This document shows, one piece after another, positions 36,716-47,331 of a DNA stretch of 64,000 nt; positions within the stretch are counted from its first letter, which is position 1; each line of letters opens with the position of its first letter. Below the pieces are notes generated by a model, which saw only the letters and a program-made list of their open reading frames with translations, searched no databases and had not been told where the DNA came from. The DNA comes from JAPORK01 sp026710285 (GTDB lineage Bacteria; Pseudomonadota; Gammaproteobacteria; Pseudomonadales; Endozoicomonadaceae): assembly GCA_965201045.1 (NCBI GenBank), contig OZ241746.1, positions 3,782,001 through 3,846,000 on the forward strand, written 5' to 3'. The position numbers and the translations under genes are program-made.

Positions 36716-37921
36716 TTAATGACAAATAATTTCAGCAATAGTTGCATCAAGTCGTTTTATTCCTTCGGCAATTTCATCATCAGATATAATGAGTGGCGGA
36801 GTAATACGCAATATATCGGTACCTGCATTGAGTAACATCAAATTGTGTTGAATGGACGTCTGTAAAAAAAATCTTGCTTTGCCTGCATACTGTTCATTTA
36901 ATTCGCAACCAATTAATAACCCTAAACCTCTGATATCTTTAAAGACATGGTATTTTTTATTTAATCGGATTAATTCCTGCATAAGGAACTTATGCCGTTT
37001 ACTTACTTGGTTTAAAAGAGCGGCGTCTGTCATTTTAAGGACTGCCTTTGCAACAGCGCATGCCAGTGGATTTCCACCGTAAGTACTACCATGTGTTCCA
37101 AAATGCAGGCTTTTGGCAATTTCAGTTGTTGTTAACATTGCAGCAACAGGAAAACCACCTCCGAGCGCTTTTGCTGTGGTTAATATATCCGGCACAACAC
37201 CATAATGCATATAAGCATAAAGTTTTCCGGTACGCCCAACACCGGTCTGTATTTCATCGAATATCATCAGTGCATTATGCTGATCACATGCATGCCGGAC
37301 TGCATGCAAAAAGTCAGCTGTTGCCGGAATAACACCACCTGCTCCCTGAACAGGCTCTAGTATAACAGCACAAGTTCTTTCAGAAAGGGTTGCTTTCAGC
37401 GCATCAATATCATTGAAAGGTAAGTGCACAACACCACCGGGAACCGGTTTAAAGCCTCTTCGACTCTCAGGTTTTCCGCCTACGGTGACAGTGAATAGTG
37501 ATTTACCATGAAACCCACTGTAAAAAGAGATGATTTGATGTTTTTTATGGTTATAGTGATCATGGGCATATTTACGCGCTAACTTTAAAGCAGCTTCGTT
37601 AGCTTCAGCACCTGAGTTACAAAAAAAAACTTTTTCTGCAAAAGTAAGCCCGGTTAATAATTGTGCCAACTCCAGAGCAGGTTCATTGGTGAATATATTA
37701 CCAGTGTGCCAGAGCTTTTTGGCCTGGGTTTCAAGGGCATCAATTAATGCAGGATGACAGTGTCCCAATGCGTTAACAGCAATACCGCTGGTGAAATCGA
37801 TATATTTTTGTCCGGTTTGATCCCAAACATAAGCACCTTTTCCACTTACCGGTATTATGGTCTGTGGATTATAATTAGGTACCATTACTTCATCGAATGT
37901 TTTTCGAGTAACTTTTTTCAT
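36716..37921 (-). CDS. Acetylornithine/succinylornithine aminotransferase
   Basis: PLP-dependent class III aminotransferase, 401 residues. It acts in arginine synthesis (ArgD) or in arginine catabolism (AstC/AruC); many bacteria use one bifunctional enzyme. Key features are TSGIAVNALGHCHPAL, FFCNSGAEANEAALKLARKYA, FHGKSLFTVTVGGKP, the ILEPVQGAGGV segment, FDEIQTGVGRTG, and the PLP lysine in ILTTAKALGGGFP. Adjacent astA favours a catabolic or dual role. A terminator-like hairpin follows. Confidence 0.93.
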   Translation of the reverse strand: MKKVTRKTFDEVMVPNYNPQTIIPVSGKGAYVWDQTGQKYIDFTSGIAVNALGHCHPALIDALETQAKKLWHTGNIFTNEPALELAQLLTGLTFAEKVFFCNSGAEANEAALKLARKYAHDHYNHKKHQIISFYSGFHGKSLFTVTVGGKPESRRGFKPVPGGVVHLPFNDIDALKATLSERTCAVILEPVQGAGGVIPATADFLHAVRHACDQHNALMIFDEIQTGVGRTGKLYAYMHYGVVPDILTTAKALGGGFPVAAMLTTTEIAKSLHFGTHGSTYGGNPLACAVAKAVLKMTDAALLNQVSKRHKFLMQELIRLNKKYHVFKDIRGLGLLIGCELNEQYAGKARFFLQTSIQHNLMLLNAGTDILRITPPLIISDDEIAEGIKRLDATIAEIICH

Positions 37922-38249
37922 AGTTTGTTATCTTTACCGCTCAATTGCAATGATTTAAATTGTATTTATCCAGCCACAATAGAAAATAAACGGGTATGAC
38001 TTTATATATTAATCATCTGTATTAAAGATAATTTTAACATGAGCATTGCATTTATAACTTAATTGTAACGGATTTAAGCGCCCGTCCATGATTGATAGGG
38101 TCAATCTGTATCAAACAGGTGGCCCATCGTTAAAGTTTTCATCCATGGTATTTACTGAGCATTCAATTTATGGTTGAATGGGAATCATAAGCCCTCATCA
38201 TATTGCACAACTAAAGATGTTGCGTTTTTGCTTGCAAGGATATACCTGC

Positions 38250-41200
38250 ATGGAAACCATTGATAATACCAATATACTGTTGGGTGACCAGCTAAAAGAA
38301 GTTCTGTTTGCTCATTCAAAGTTGAAAATTGCTGCTCCATGTTTCTCTATGTACGCCTTTGCTGAACTCAAAAAAGTGTTATCAACCATTGAGTCACTTG
38401 AGTTTATCTTTACTTCACCCACCTTTGTTGCTGAGAAAGCCACCGACAAGATCAAAAAAGAACATCGCGAATTTTATATCCCCAAAGCACAAAGAGAGCA
38501 CAGCCTTTATGGATCAGAGTTTGAAATTCATCTTAAGAATAAGCTCAACCAAAAAGCCATCGCAAAAGAGTGTGCTGACTGGATAAAAAATAAAGTTACC
38601 TTTAAGTCCAACCGCTCCAATGCGCAAATACAACCTTTTATCGCAGTGACCAATACTGCAAATACCACCGTATTTACACCAGTTAATGGTTTTACCGCTG
38701 TGGATTTAGGTTACCAGAGGGGTAATGTACTGTTAGGTTTCACGCATAAAATGACTCAATCACCTCTTGTCACGCCCTACCTACAAATCTTTGAGCAAAT
38801 CTGGTATGACCAGGAAAAACTGGAAGAGGTAACCGGGCAGGTTATCCGGCACATAGAGTCAGTTTATCATGAAAATTCTCCTGAGCGTATTTACTTCATC
38901 TTATTATACAACATATTCCATGACTTTCTCGATGATATTAATGAAGATGTGCTTGCCAATGAACGCACCGGTTATCAGGAGACACAAATATGGCAAAAGC
39001 TATTTAATTTCCAGAAGGATGCGGCAGTGAGTCTGATCAATAAGCTGGAAATGCACAACGGCTGCATTCTGGCTGACTCGGTAGGTTTGGGCAAAACCTT
39101 CACGGCACTGGCTGTTATGAAGTATTACGAATTACGCAATAAATCGGTGCTGCTGCTGTGCCCGAAAAAGATTGCTGATAACTGGCTCACTTACAACCGC
39201 AACGTCACCACTAACCTTTTTGCTAAAGACCGTTTTAACTATGAGGTGTTGTGTCATACCGATTTGAGTCGTACCTCCGGAGAATCCTTTGGTACCCGGC
39301 TGGAACTGGTCAACTGGGGCAATTACGATCTAGTTGTCATTGATGAATCCCATAACTTTAGAAATAATCTAGCGGTTAATGACCGTGAAACCCGCTACCA
39401 AAAATTGATGAACAAAGTAATTAAAAGTGGTGTAAAAACCAAAGTGCTAATGCTTTCAGCGACACCGGTGAATAATCGCTTTACTGATTTACGCAATCAG
39501 CTGGCACTGGCTTATGAGGGCGAATCCCACAACCTGTCGAAAGATCTCAAAATTACCCATAGCATTGAAGAGATTTTCAAAAATGCACAAAGGGCTTTCA
39601 ATACCTGGTCGCAACTGCCACCGCAACAGCGTACCACAAAGGCAATTTTAGACCGTCTGGATATAGATTTTTTTGAACTGTTAGACAGCGTTACCATCGC
39701 CCGTTCACGCAAACATATTGAGACTTTTTATGATACTACAGATATAGGTCATTTCCCCGAACGTAAGCGACCGCTTTCATTCCATTGCCCGTTAACCAAC
39801 AGAGAAGATATTGTCAGCTTTAATGAAATCTTTGAACGGTTGACTTCGTTGAGGCTTTCCATCTATTGTCCGGTCAATTACATTTTGAAAAGCAAATTAA
39901 AGAATTATGAAGATTTGTATGACACTCAGGTAGCAGGTGGTAAAGGTAAATTAAAACAGGCAGACCGGGAAAAGAGTCTGGTCAGTCTGATGACCACCAA
40001 TCTGCTGAAGCGTCTGGAAAGTTCTGTGTATGCTTTTTGTAAAACGTTACAGGCTCTGCAGGAAAATCATAAAAAAGTGCTTGCACAAATTGATGCATTT
40101 TACCAGGCGGATGGGATGACTGAAGTCACCGATGTTCCTGAGCTGATCAGCGATCTGGATGAAGATGATCAGGAAACACTGCAGGAAGCCTCCATTGGAA
40201 AAAAGGTGGCGATCAAACTAAAGGACATGGATTGGTCTTCATGGCAGCATGACTTAAATGCTGATTTAAAAATCATTGAAGAACTGTACTACTCGGTGAG
40301 CAAAATAGATCCGGTTAACGATATCAAACTGCAACATCTGAAACGGCATGTTGCCGATAAAATCGAGCGACCGATTAATGTCAACAACAAGAAAGTACTT
40401 ATTTTTACTGCCTTTGCTGATACTGCACACTATCTGTATGAACAACTAGCAAAAACGTTTTTAACTAACAATCAGGTGCACACTGCTAAAATTACCGGTT
40501 CAGGATCACCTGCCAGTACATTGAAAACCACAAATCGCAGCTATGGCGTTCAGGAAATACTGACGTTGTTCTCACCGGTTTCTAAATCAAAAGCAATCGT
40601 TATGCCACAGGAACCAGAAGAAATTGACGTGTTAATTGCCACCGACTGTATCTCAGAAGGGCAAAACCTTCAGGACTGTGATTATCTGATCAATTACGAT
40701 ATTCACTGGAATCCAGTGCGCATCTTGCAAAGGTTTGGTCGGATAGATCGTATTGGTTCGCCGAATCAGTTTATTCAGCTGGTGAACTACTGGCCGGATA
40801 TCTCACTTGACGCATACATCGGTCTCAAGGAGCGGGTTGAGAACCGTATGGCTATTGTGGATGTAACGGCCACAGGAGACGATAACGTGCTCAGCGCTGA
40901 AGCCAACGATATGAGCTATCGCAAAGCGCAGCTAAAGCGCCTGCAGGAAGAGGTGATCGAGCTGGAAGATTTAAAAACCGGTGTATCCATTACTGACTTA
41001 GGACTCAATGATTTTCGGATGGACTTAATGGGGCTGCTGGATAACTATCCGGAGCCGTCGGCTATACCGGGCGGTATGCATGCGGTTGTGCCTGTCCAGT
41101 CTGAAATCGGTTTAGAGACCGGTGTGATCTTTGCCTTAAAAAATATCAATGATTCTGTTAACATCGATCAGCAAAACCGCCTGCATCCCTGGTATCTGTT

Positions 41201-41519
41201 GTATATCAGTCAGCAAGGTGATATCATTGCGGACCACACTGAAGTCAAACGTCTTTTAGATTTGATTCGCAGTTGCTGTAAAGATAAAACAACGCCAGTT
41301 ACACATGTATGTGAGCTGTTTAATAAGATTACCCGGGACGGGCATGATATGACCCGTTATTCCGATCTGTTAAGTCAGGCTATTAGCAGTATGATTGAAA
41401 TAAAGCACGAAAAAGATATAGACAGTCTGTTTAGTGGTCATCAAACCACTGCTCTGATCAACACCATTCAGGGACTGGATGACTTTGAGCTATTAGCCTT
41501 TATCGTGATACAGGAATAA
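38250..41519 (+). CDS. SNF2/DEAD-type helicase of a type III RM island
   Basis: About 1089 residues from ATG 38250, chosen for AAGGA nine bases upstream; an in-frame ATG at 38178 lacks such a site. The N-terminal 230 residues resemble the degenerate PLD-like region found in this kind of helicase. The SF2 core follows: Walker A DSVGLGKTFTAL near residue 280, DESH at residues 365-368, MLSATPVNNR, and motif VI LQRFGRIDRIGS in the second RecA domain. The long insert before the C-terminal helicase half is typical. It is the first gene of a tightly packed unit with a DUF4391 gene, mod and res, so it probably assists restriction or acts as an accessory defence translocase. Confidence 0.88.
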   Translation: METIDNTNILLGDQLKEVLFAHSKLKIAAPCFSMYAFAELKKVLSTIESLEFIFTSPTFVAEKATDKIKKEHREFYIPKAQREHSLYGSEFEIHLKNKLNQKAIAKECADWIKNKVTFKSNRSNAQIQPFIAVTNTANTTVFTPVNGFTAVDLGYQRGNVLLGFTHKMTQSPLVTPYLQIFEQIWYDQEKLEEVTGQVIRHIESVYHENSPERIYFILLYNIFHDFLDDINEDVLANERTGYQETQIWQKLFNFQKDAAVSLINKLEMHNGCILADSVGLGKTFTALAVMKYYELRNKSVLLLCPKKIADNWLTYNRNVTTNLFAKDRFNYEVLCHTDLSRTSGESFGTRLELVNWGNYDLVVIDESHNFRNNLAVNDRETRYQKLMNKVIKSGVKTKVLMLSATPVNNRFTDLRNQLALAYEGESHNLSKDLKITHSIEEIFKNAQRAFNTWSQLPPQQRTTKAILDRLDIDFFELLDSVTIARSRKHIETFYDTTDIGHFPERKRPLSFHCPLTNREDIVSFNEIFERLTSLRLSIYCPVNYILKSKLKNYEDLYDTQVAGGKGKLKQADREKSLVSLMTTNLLKRLESSVYAFCKTLQALQENHKKVLAQIDAFYQADGMTEVTDVPELISDLDEDDQETLQEASIGKKVAIKLKDMDWSSWQHDLNADLKIIEELYYSVSKIDPVNDIKLQHLKRHVADKIERPINVNNKKVLIFTAFADTAHYLYEQLAKTFLTNNQVHTAKITGSGSPASTLKTTNRSYGVQEILTLFSPVSKSKAIVMPQEPEEIDVLIATDCISEGQNLQDCDYLINYDIHWNPVRILQRFGRIDRIGSPNQFIQLVNYWPDISLDAYIGLKERVENRMAIVDVTATGDDNVLSAEANDMSYRKAQLKRLQEEVIELEDLKTGVSITDLGLNDFRMDLMGLLDNYPEPSAIPGGMHAVVPVQSEIGLETGVIFALKNINDSVNIDQQNRLHPWYLLYISQQGDIIADHTEVKRLLDLIRSCCKDKTTPVTHVCELFNKITRDGHDMTRYSDLLSQAISSMIEIKHEKDIDSLFSGHQTTALINTIQGLDDFELLAFIVIQE

Positions 41520-41523
41520 AGCG

Positions 41524-42228
41524 TTGACAGCCATATTGTGGAAATTCCCGGCAGCAGCAAAAGTGACACGGACGGTTTCTAAAAGCAAAATCTATCAGCA
41601 CGGCAAACTGAATCAGGCGGTCAAAGATAAGTTTGTTCATGAACTGAGCAGAATCGAATGGGCTTATAAACTGGCTTCCAATACCGTTAATCTTGCCAGC
41701 AGCGATGCAGTACCAGAGATTCAGGTGTTTCGCCTCTACCTGAAAGATGAGCAGCTCTCAACAGAGGTGTTGAGTACCATTGATGCAGCAATACCTTTTC
41801 CCATTCTGTTTGAACTAATCAGACCAGATGAGGAAAGCGATGGTAGCAGCTTATGTTACCGAATGTGTTACAAAACGCCAAAAATCTCTGCGAAGCGAAA
41901 ACCGGCAGATCAAATGAAATGGCAATGTAGCTTTTATCTGCACAGTGAATGGATCAATCCCGATTTATTAGCACCGACGCCACTGCCTGCTGTTGCCAGT
42001 CTGACCAATTTGTATCACTACTTTCTGGCTGAGATGGCATCAGTCAACTCGGATGTAACTGAAGATATCAGCCAAATCCTGTTGCGTGTTGAACAACTGA
42101 ACAAGCTGGACAGAAAAATCAGACAGCTTGAAAACAAACAACGGAGGGAGAAACAGTATAACTTAAGAGTAGAGATTAATCAGGAAATTAAATCACTTAA
42201 AAAAGAAGCAGACCGTTTAAGGGTCTGA
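41524..42228 (+). CDS. DUF4391-family protein
   Basis: 234 residues, starting with TTG four bases after the helicase stop, so translation is probably coupled. It matches the DUF4391 pattern as I know it: a start like ILWKFPAAAKVTRTVSKSKIY, IEWAYKLASNTVNLA, VPEIQVFRLYLK, IDAAIPFPILFELI, and a C-terminal coiled coil (LNKLDRKIRQLENKQRREKQ). Members often sit between a helicase and a type III methyltransferase. The biochemical role is unknown; a structural or specificity-related partner of the helicase or Mod is plausible. No catalytic motif is evident. Confidence 0.8.
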   Translation: MTAILWKFPAAAKVTRTVSKSKIYQHGKLNQAVKDKFVHELSRIEWAYKLASNTVNLASSDAVPEIQVFRLYLKDEQLSTEVLSTIDAAIPFPILFELIRPDEESDGSSLCYRMCYKTPKISAKRKPADQMKWQCSFYLHSEWINPDLLAPTPLPAVASLTNLYHYFLAEMASVNSDVTEDISQILLRVEQLNKLDRKIRQLENKQRREKQYNLRVEINQEIKSLKKEADRLRV

Positions 42229-42266
42229 CTACTATTCATCAAGACTATCGTGATTAGGAGGATGTC

Positions 42267-44153
42267 ATGCCTAACATGAATAAGCTTAAAATGCATAGTC
42301 CAGACATCACTCAGGAAAATGTTGTAAAGCTACTGAAGCTTTTTCCCAACTGCAAAACCGAAAAACATAATGAGAAGGATGAACTGGAAACAGGTATTGA
42401 TTTTGATCTGTTAAAACAGGAATTATCAAAGAATATTGTCGAAGGTCCAAAGGAGCGTTACCAACTTAACTGGCCTGGTAAGCGAGAAGCGCTGCTAACT
42501 GCTAATACATCGGTTGCTAAAACATTACGTCCCTGCCGCAAAGAAAGTGTCAATTTTGATAGCACAAAAAACCTTTTTATCGAAGGTGATAATCTGGATG
42601 CCTTAAAACTGCTACAGGAAAATTATCTTGGTAAGGTGAAGATGATCTATATCGACCCACCATATAATACCGGAAGGGATTTTATTTATCGTGATAAGTT
42701 TGCACAATCTTCCGAAGATTATTTATCGGATTCTGGTCAAAAAGATGAAGAAGGTAATCGTCTTATAACTAATACTGAATCGAACGGGCGTTTTCATTCA
42801 GACTGGCTGAGCATGATGTATCCACGCCTGAAGTTAGCAAGGAATTTGCTGCGTGATGATGGAGTTATTTTTATTAGTATTGATGATAATGAAGTACATA
42901 ATTTAAGAAGATTAAATGATGAAATTTTTGGTGATAATAATTTTCTTGCAAAGCTCATCTGGAAAAAAAGAAATACACCTCCCAATGATAAAACTATTGC
43001 AGCACAGCATGAATATATTTTGTGTATAGTGAAAAATAATAATCTTTCGAGGATAAATCTAAGACAGCGTACTGAAAAACAAATGAGTCGTTATAAAAAC
43101 CCTGATTCTCACCCAAAAGGTTTATGGGTTGCTGGTGATTTAACAGCCAATGTTAAAGGAGGAAGATATGTTTCTTCCTTGAATTTTCCGATAATTAATC
43201 CTTATACAGGTAAAGAATATTACCCACCCTCTAACGGTAATTGGAGATTTAATAAAGAAAAAATAAATAAATTGATTGAAAATAATGAAATTTATTTTGG
43301 TGAAAATAACCAAGGAAAGCCAAAGTTAAAAAGATTTCTTTGTGATGTTAAAGAAGGAACTGCTTGGACAACACTATGGGATTTTGTGCCCTTCAATAGC
43401 ACTGCTTCTGCTGAAATGACTAATATTCTTGGTAATTTAGCTATATTTGAAAATCCAAAGCCTACGGGTTTAATAATAGAAATACTTAAAGCTGGATCAA
43501 GTAAAAATGGCATAGTTCTTGACTTCTTTTCTGGCTCTGCCACAACCGCCCATGCTACCATGCAGCTCAATGCTGAAGACAGCGGTAATCGTCAGTTTAT
43601 TATGGTACAACTTCCTGAACAATGTGGTGAAAAAAGTGAAGCCTTCAAAGCTGGTTACAAAACCATTGCCGAAATTAGCAAAGAACGCATCCGTCGTGCA
43701 GGTACAAAAATCAAACAGGAAAACCCAAACGCTAAAGATTTAGATATCGGTTTTCGTGTACTTAAAGTTGATTCCAGCAATATGAATGATGTCTCTTATA
43801 CACCAGATAAGACACATCAGGCTGATATGTTTGCCCGAATTGAGCATATAAAAAAAGATCGTTCTGATGAAGACTTACTTTTTCAGGTGATGCTTGACTG
43901 GGGACTTGAGTTGACTCTGCCGGTTCGTAAAGAAACCATCCTGAAAAAAACAGTTTACTTTGTAGGTGACGATGAACTAATCGCTTGCTTTGCAAAGAAA
44001 AATATTACAGAAGAACTAATTAAAGAGTTAGCGACGTTTAAACCTTTACGAATAGTTTTTCGTGATGATGGTTTTGTTTCCGACAGTGTAAAAATAAATG
44101 CTGAACAAATTTTCAAACAGCTGGCATCTGATACTGATTTTAAAGTTATTTAA
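42267..44153 (+). CDS. mod: Type III restriction-modification DNA methyltransferase (Mod)
   Basis: Adenine-N6 methyltransferase and specificity subunit of a type III system, 628 residues, AGGAGG before the ATG. Catalytic motif DPPYNTG (D130) comes before the SAM-binding motif DFFSGSATTAHA (from residue 419), the beta-class order. Between them (about residues 205-410) lies the target-recognition domain, clearly richer in AT than the flanks (DNA about 42880-43530). Res follows after 12 bases. Modification and recognition are done by Mod alone; the Mod2Res complex cuts DNA. Confidence 0.95.
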   Translation: MPNMNKLKMHSPDITQENVVKLLKLFPNCKTEKHNEKDELETGIDFDLLKQELSKNIVEGPKERYQLNWPGKREALLTANTSVAKTLRPCRKESVNFDSTKNLFIEGDNLDALKLLQENYLGKVKMIYIDPPYNTGRDFIYRDKFAQSSEDYLSDSGQKDEEGNRLITNTESNGRFHSDWLSMMYPRLKLARNLLRDDGVIFISIDDNEVHNLRRLNDEIFGDNNFLAKLIWKKRNTPPNDKTIAAQHEYILCIVKNNNLSRINLRQRTEKQMSRYKNPDSHPKGLWVAGDLTANVKGGRYVSSLNFPIINPYTGKEYYPPSNGNWRFNKEKINKLIENNEIYFGENNQGKPKLKRFLCDVKEGTAWTTLWDFVPFNSTASAEMTNILGNLAIFENPKPTGLIIEILKAGSSKNGIVLDFFSGSATTAHATMQLNAEDSGNRQFIMVQLPEQCGEKSEAFKAGYKTIAEISKERIRRAGTKIKQENPNAKDLDIGFRVLKVDSSNMNDVSYTPDKTHQADMFARIEHIKKDRSDEDLLFQVMLDWGLELTLPVRKETILKKTVYFVGDDELIACFAKKNITEELIKELATFKPLRIVFRDDGFVSDSVKINAEQIFKQLASDTDFKVI

Positions 44154-44165
44154 CCGGGGTGATGC

Positions 44166-47100
44166 ATGCAGATTAAATTTAAAATTCAGCCTTATCAAAC
44201 AGAAGCCGTTAAATCAGTGGTAGATTGTTTTACCGGTCAACCTAAAAGTAGTGGAATCAATTATCGTATCGACTCCGGTGTACAGAGCCAGTTCTTAATA
44301 AAAATGGAAGATAATAAACAGGACGATGGTTTTAGAAACGCTGAGATTATGTTAAATGAAAGTAAATTATTACACAATATTCAACAAGTACAAAATCGTC
44401 AGAAGTTAACAGTAAGTTCATCACTGGATAGCTTTTCAGTTAAAAATGATAAGAAAAGCATATTTGAACCGGCTAAAAAAGCCTATATCAAAAATGCCAA
44501 AGCGATATGTAAGGTACATCTGGATATTGAAATGGAGACTGGCACTGGCAAAACCTATTGTTATATTAAAACCATCTTTGAAATGAATAAGAGTTATGGT
44601 TGGAGCAAATTCATTATTGTAGTACCAAGCATTGCCATTCGTGAAGGAGTCTGTAAATCATTACAGATTACCGCAGATCACTTTCTGGATGCCTACAGCA
44701 AACGTGCTAAATTTTTTATCTATAACTCCAGGACCGGTTTGCATAATCTGGAAAGCTTTTCTTCCGACAGTGGCATTAATATTATGGTGATTAATATTCA
44801 GGCATTTAATGCTTCGGGCAAGGATAATCGCCGTATCTATGAAGAGCTGGATGACTTTCAATCCCGTCGCCCTATTGATGTAATTAGTGCCAATCGCCCT
44901 ATTTTAATTCTCGATGAACCTCAGAAAATGGAAGGAGATAAAACCATTGAATCTCTGGCTAAATTTAAGCCGCTGATGGTGCTGCGCTATTCTGCCACCC
45001 ACAAAACAAATCACAATCAAATCTATCGTCTTGATGCGCTGGACGCTTATCGTGAAAAGCTGGTTAAGAAAATTGCTGTCCGTGGTATCTCTGTAAAAGG
45101 TTTAAAGGGCAGTCACAGTTATTTATATCTGGAACGTATTGAGGTTTCTACAAAGGCACCACCGGTTGCTTACATTGAATTAGAAATAAAACAAAAAAAA
45201 GGTATTGAACGAATAACGCGTAAACTGAAGCACAGAGATAATCTATTTGGTATTAGCCGTGATCTTAATCAGTACAAAGGTTATGTTATTTCACAAATTG
45301 ATGCAGTTAAAGATACAGTAGAATTTACCAATGGGGAAATACTCACTGTGGGCGATGCAAGAGGCAATATTAATGAAGAAACTCTCCGACGTATTCAAAT
45401 TCGTGAAACCATCAAAGCGCATCTGGACAAAGAAGAACAGCTTTTTAGTCAGGGAATTAAAGTGCTGTCTTTGTTCTTTATTGATGAAGTGGTCAGATAT
45501 CGTGATTATGATGCAGAAGATACCAAAGGTTTGTATGCACGCATGTTTGAAGAAGAATATGCTTTGCAGATTAAGGAGAAACTTAAAGAGTTACAGTTAC
45601 CTCTGAATGAACAGTATCATGATTATTTAAAAAACATTACTGTACAGGATACGCACAAAGGTTATTTCTCCATCGATAAAAAAGGCAAGATGGTGGATAG
45701 TGTGAAATCAGCTAAGTCTGAACGGGCAGAAAGCACAGATGTAGATGCTTATGATCTGATTTTAAAAGATAAAGAAACACTACTCTCTTATCCAACAGAA
45801 AAAGATTGTCCGGAATCAGTTGCACGCAAAAATGTACGCTTTATTTTCTCTCATTCAGCGTTAAGGGAAGGCTGGGATAATCCTAATGTTTTTGTTATGT
45901 GTATGCTCAAACAAAGTGATAATACCATTTCACGTCGGCAGGAAGTAGGTCGAGGTTTGCGTATCAGCGTAAATCAAAGAGGTGAGCGGCAAGACCAGTC
46001 TGCAACCGTACATGAAACCAATGTGCTTTCGGTAATCACTAGCGAAAGTTATACTGATTTCATCAAAGGGTTGCAAACTGAAATTGTTGACAGCCTGGCA
46101 GCACGTCCCCGTAAAGCCAGTAAAAATTATTTTCTGGGTAAACAACTAAAAACAGAAAAAGGACCGGTAACTGTGTCAGAAGTAATGGCGAACAAAATCC
46201 ACCAATACCTGGAAGAAAACAATTTTGTTGATCATCATGATGAAATTACACCTGCTTATCATCAGGCAAAAACCGAAGGTGCATTGCCCGCTCTGCCTGA
46301 AGCGCTTCAATCCTATAGCGAACCGGTATTTCAGCTGATTGATAGTGTGTTTAGCAATGATCAGCTACCGGATATTACTAATGACAGAGCAACTAAAAAA
46401 AATCCCTTAAACATTGAGAATTTTCATAAAAAAGAATTTCAGGCATTGTGGGAAAAAATTAATAAGCGTGCCGTTTATAAAGTTGATTTTGATTCCGGTG
46501 AACTGACAAAGCATTGTATTCGTGTCATCAATGAAAACTTAAGCGTTACAGAACTGAACTACCACATAGAAGCTGGGGAACAACAAACTGGTTTTGAATT
46601 TAAAAATACAGAGAAGCGCAGAAACAAATACAATGGAACTATTTTTTCACAGGTAAAATATGATCTGATTGGAAAAATAGCTGAAGCAACCGTATTGACC
46701 CGCAAGACAGCGGCAACTATTTTAAAGGGTATTGCAGCGGATAAATTTGCCTGCTTTAAAAAAAATCCGGAGCAGTTTATTGCAGAAATCTCCCGGCTGA
46801 TTACCGAGCAAAAAGCCGGTATTATTATCGAAGGGTTAACCTATGATGAAACAGGTGATGAGTTTAAGGCGGCAGATATCTTTACAGCATCGCAAAGCCG
46901 GCAAGACTTCACCAAAGCCACTGAAGCGTTAAAACGCCACATCTACAAATATGCCATTACTGATTCAAAAGTGGAAAGTGATTTTGTGAAATCGCTGGAT
47001 GTGAGTGAAGAGATAGTGGTTTATGCAAAACTACCTGGTGACTTTTTTATTCCCACACCGGTGGGTAGATACAATCCGGACTGGGCGATTTCTTTTAAAG

Positions 47101-47312
47101 AAGGTACGGTTAAATACGTTTACTTTATTGCTGAAACCAAAGGTTCTATGTCCAGTCTTGAATTGCGGGGTACTGAAAAACATAAAATTGACTGCGCCCG
47201 AAAATTTTTTGCAAAAATAACCGCAGCCAACGCAGCAGACAAAGTAAAGTATGATGTTGTTACTGATTATGACAAGCTGATGGAAGTGGTTGGAAAACCC
47301 CATGCAGCATAA
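44166..47312 (+). CDS. res: Type III restriction enzyme Res subunit
   Basis: 1048 residues. The SF2 translocase has Walker A ETGTGKT (residues 124-130), DEPQK (D250), MVLRYSATH, and motif VI SRRQEVGRGLRISV. The C-terminal endonuclease domain carries a PD-D/ExK site: PD at 971-972 and ETK at 990-992 in VYFIAETKGS. All catalytic motifs are intact, so the system is probably active. It pairs with mod upstream and needs ATP and two head-to-head sites in known systems. Last gene of the four-gene unit; a strong hairpin follows its stop. Confidence 0.95.
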   Translation: MQIKFKIQPYQTEAVKSVVDCFTGQPKSSGINYRIDSGVQSQFLIKMEDNKQDDGFRNAEIMLNESKLLHNIQQVQNRQKLTVSSSLDSFSVKNDKKSIFEPAKKAYIKNAKAICKVHLDIEMETGTGKTYCYIKTIFEMNKSYGWSKFIIVVPSIAIREGVCKSLQITADHFLDAYSKRAKFFIYNSRTGLHNLESFSSDSGINIMVINIQAFNASGKDNRRIYEELDDFQSRRPIDVISANRPILILDEPQKMEGDKTIESLAKFKPLMVLRYSATHKTNHNQIYRLDALDAYREKLVKKIAVRGISVKGLKGSHSYLYLERIEVSTKAPPVAYIELEIKQKKGIERITRKLKHRDNLFGISRDLNQYKGYVISQIDAVKDTVEFTNGEILTVGDARGNINEETLRRIQIRETIKAHLDKEEQLFSQGIKVLSLFFIDEVVRYRDYDAEDTKGLYARMFEEEYALQIKEKLKELQLPLNEQYHDYLKNITVQDTHKGYFSIDKKGKMVDSVKSAKSERAESTDVDAYDLILKDKETLLSYPTEKDCPESVARKNVRFIFSHSALREGWDNPNVFVMCMLKQSDNTISRRQEVGRGLRISVNQRGERQDQSATVHETNVLSVITSESYTDFIKGLQTEIVDSLAARPRKASKNYFLGKQLKTEKGPVTVSEVMANKIHQYLEENNFVDHHDEITPAYHQAKTEGALPALPEALQSYSEPVFQLIDSVFSNDQLPDITNDRATKKNPLNIENFHKKEFQALWEKINKRAVYKVDFDSGELTKHCIRVINENLSVTELNYHIEAGEQQTGFEFKNTEKRRNKYNGTIFSQVKYDLIGKIAEATVLTRKTAATILKGIAADKFACFKKNPEQFIAEISRLITEQKAGIIIEGLTYDETGDEFKAADIFTASQSRQDFTKATEALKRHIYKYAITDSKVESDFVKSLDVSEEIVVYAKLPGDFFIPTPVGRYNPDWAISFKEGTVKYVYFIAETKGSMSSLELRGTEKHKIDCARKFFAKITAANAADKVKYDVVTDYDKLMEVVGKPHAA

Positions 47313-47331
47313 GGTGGGATGACTTAAACTG

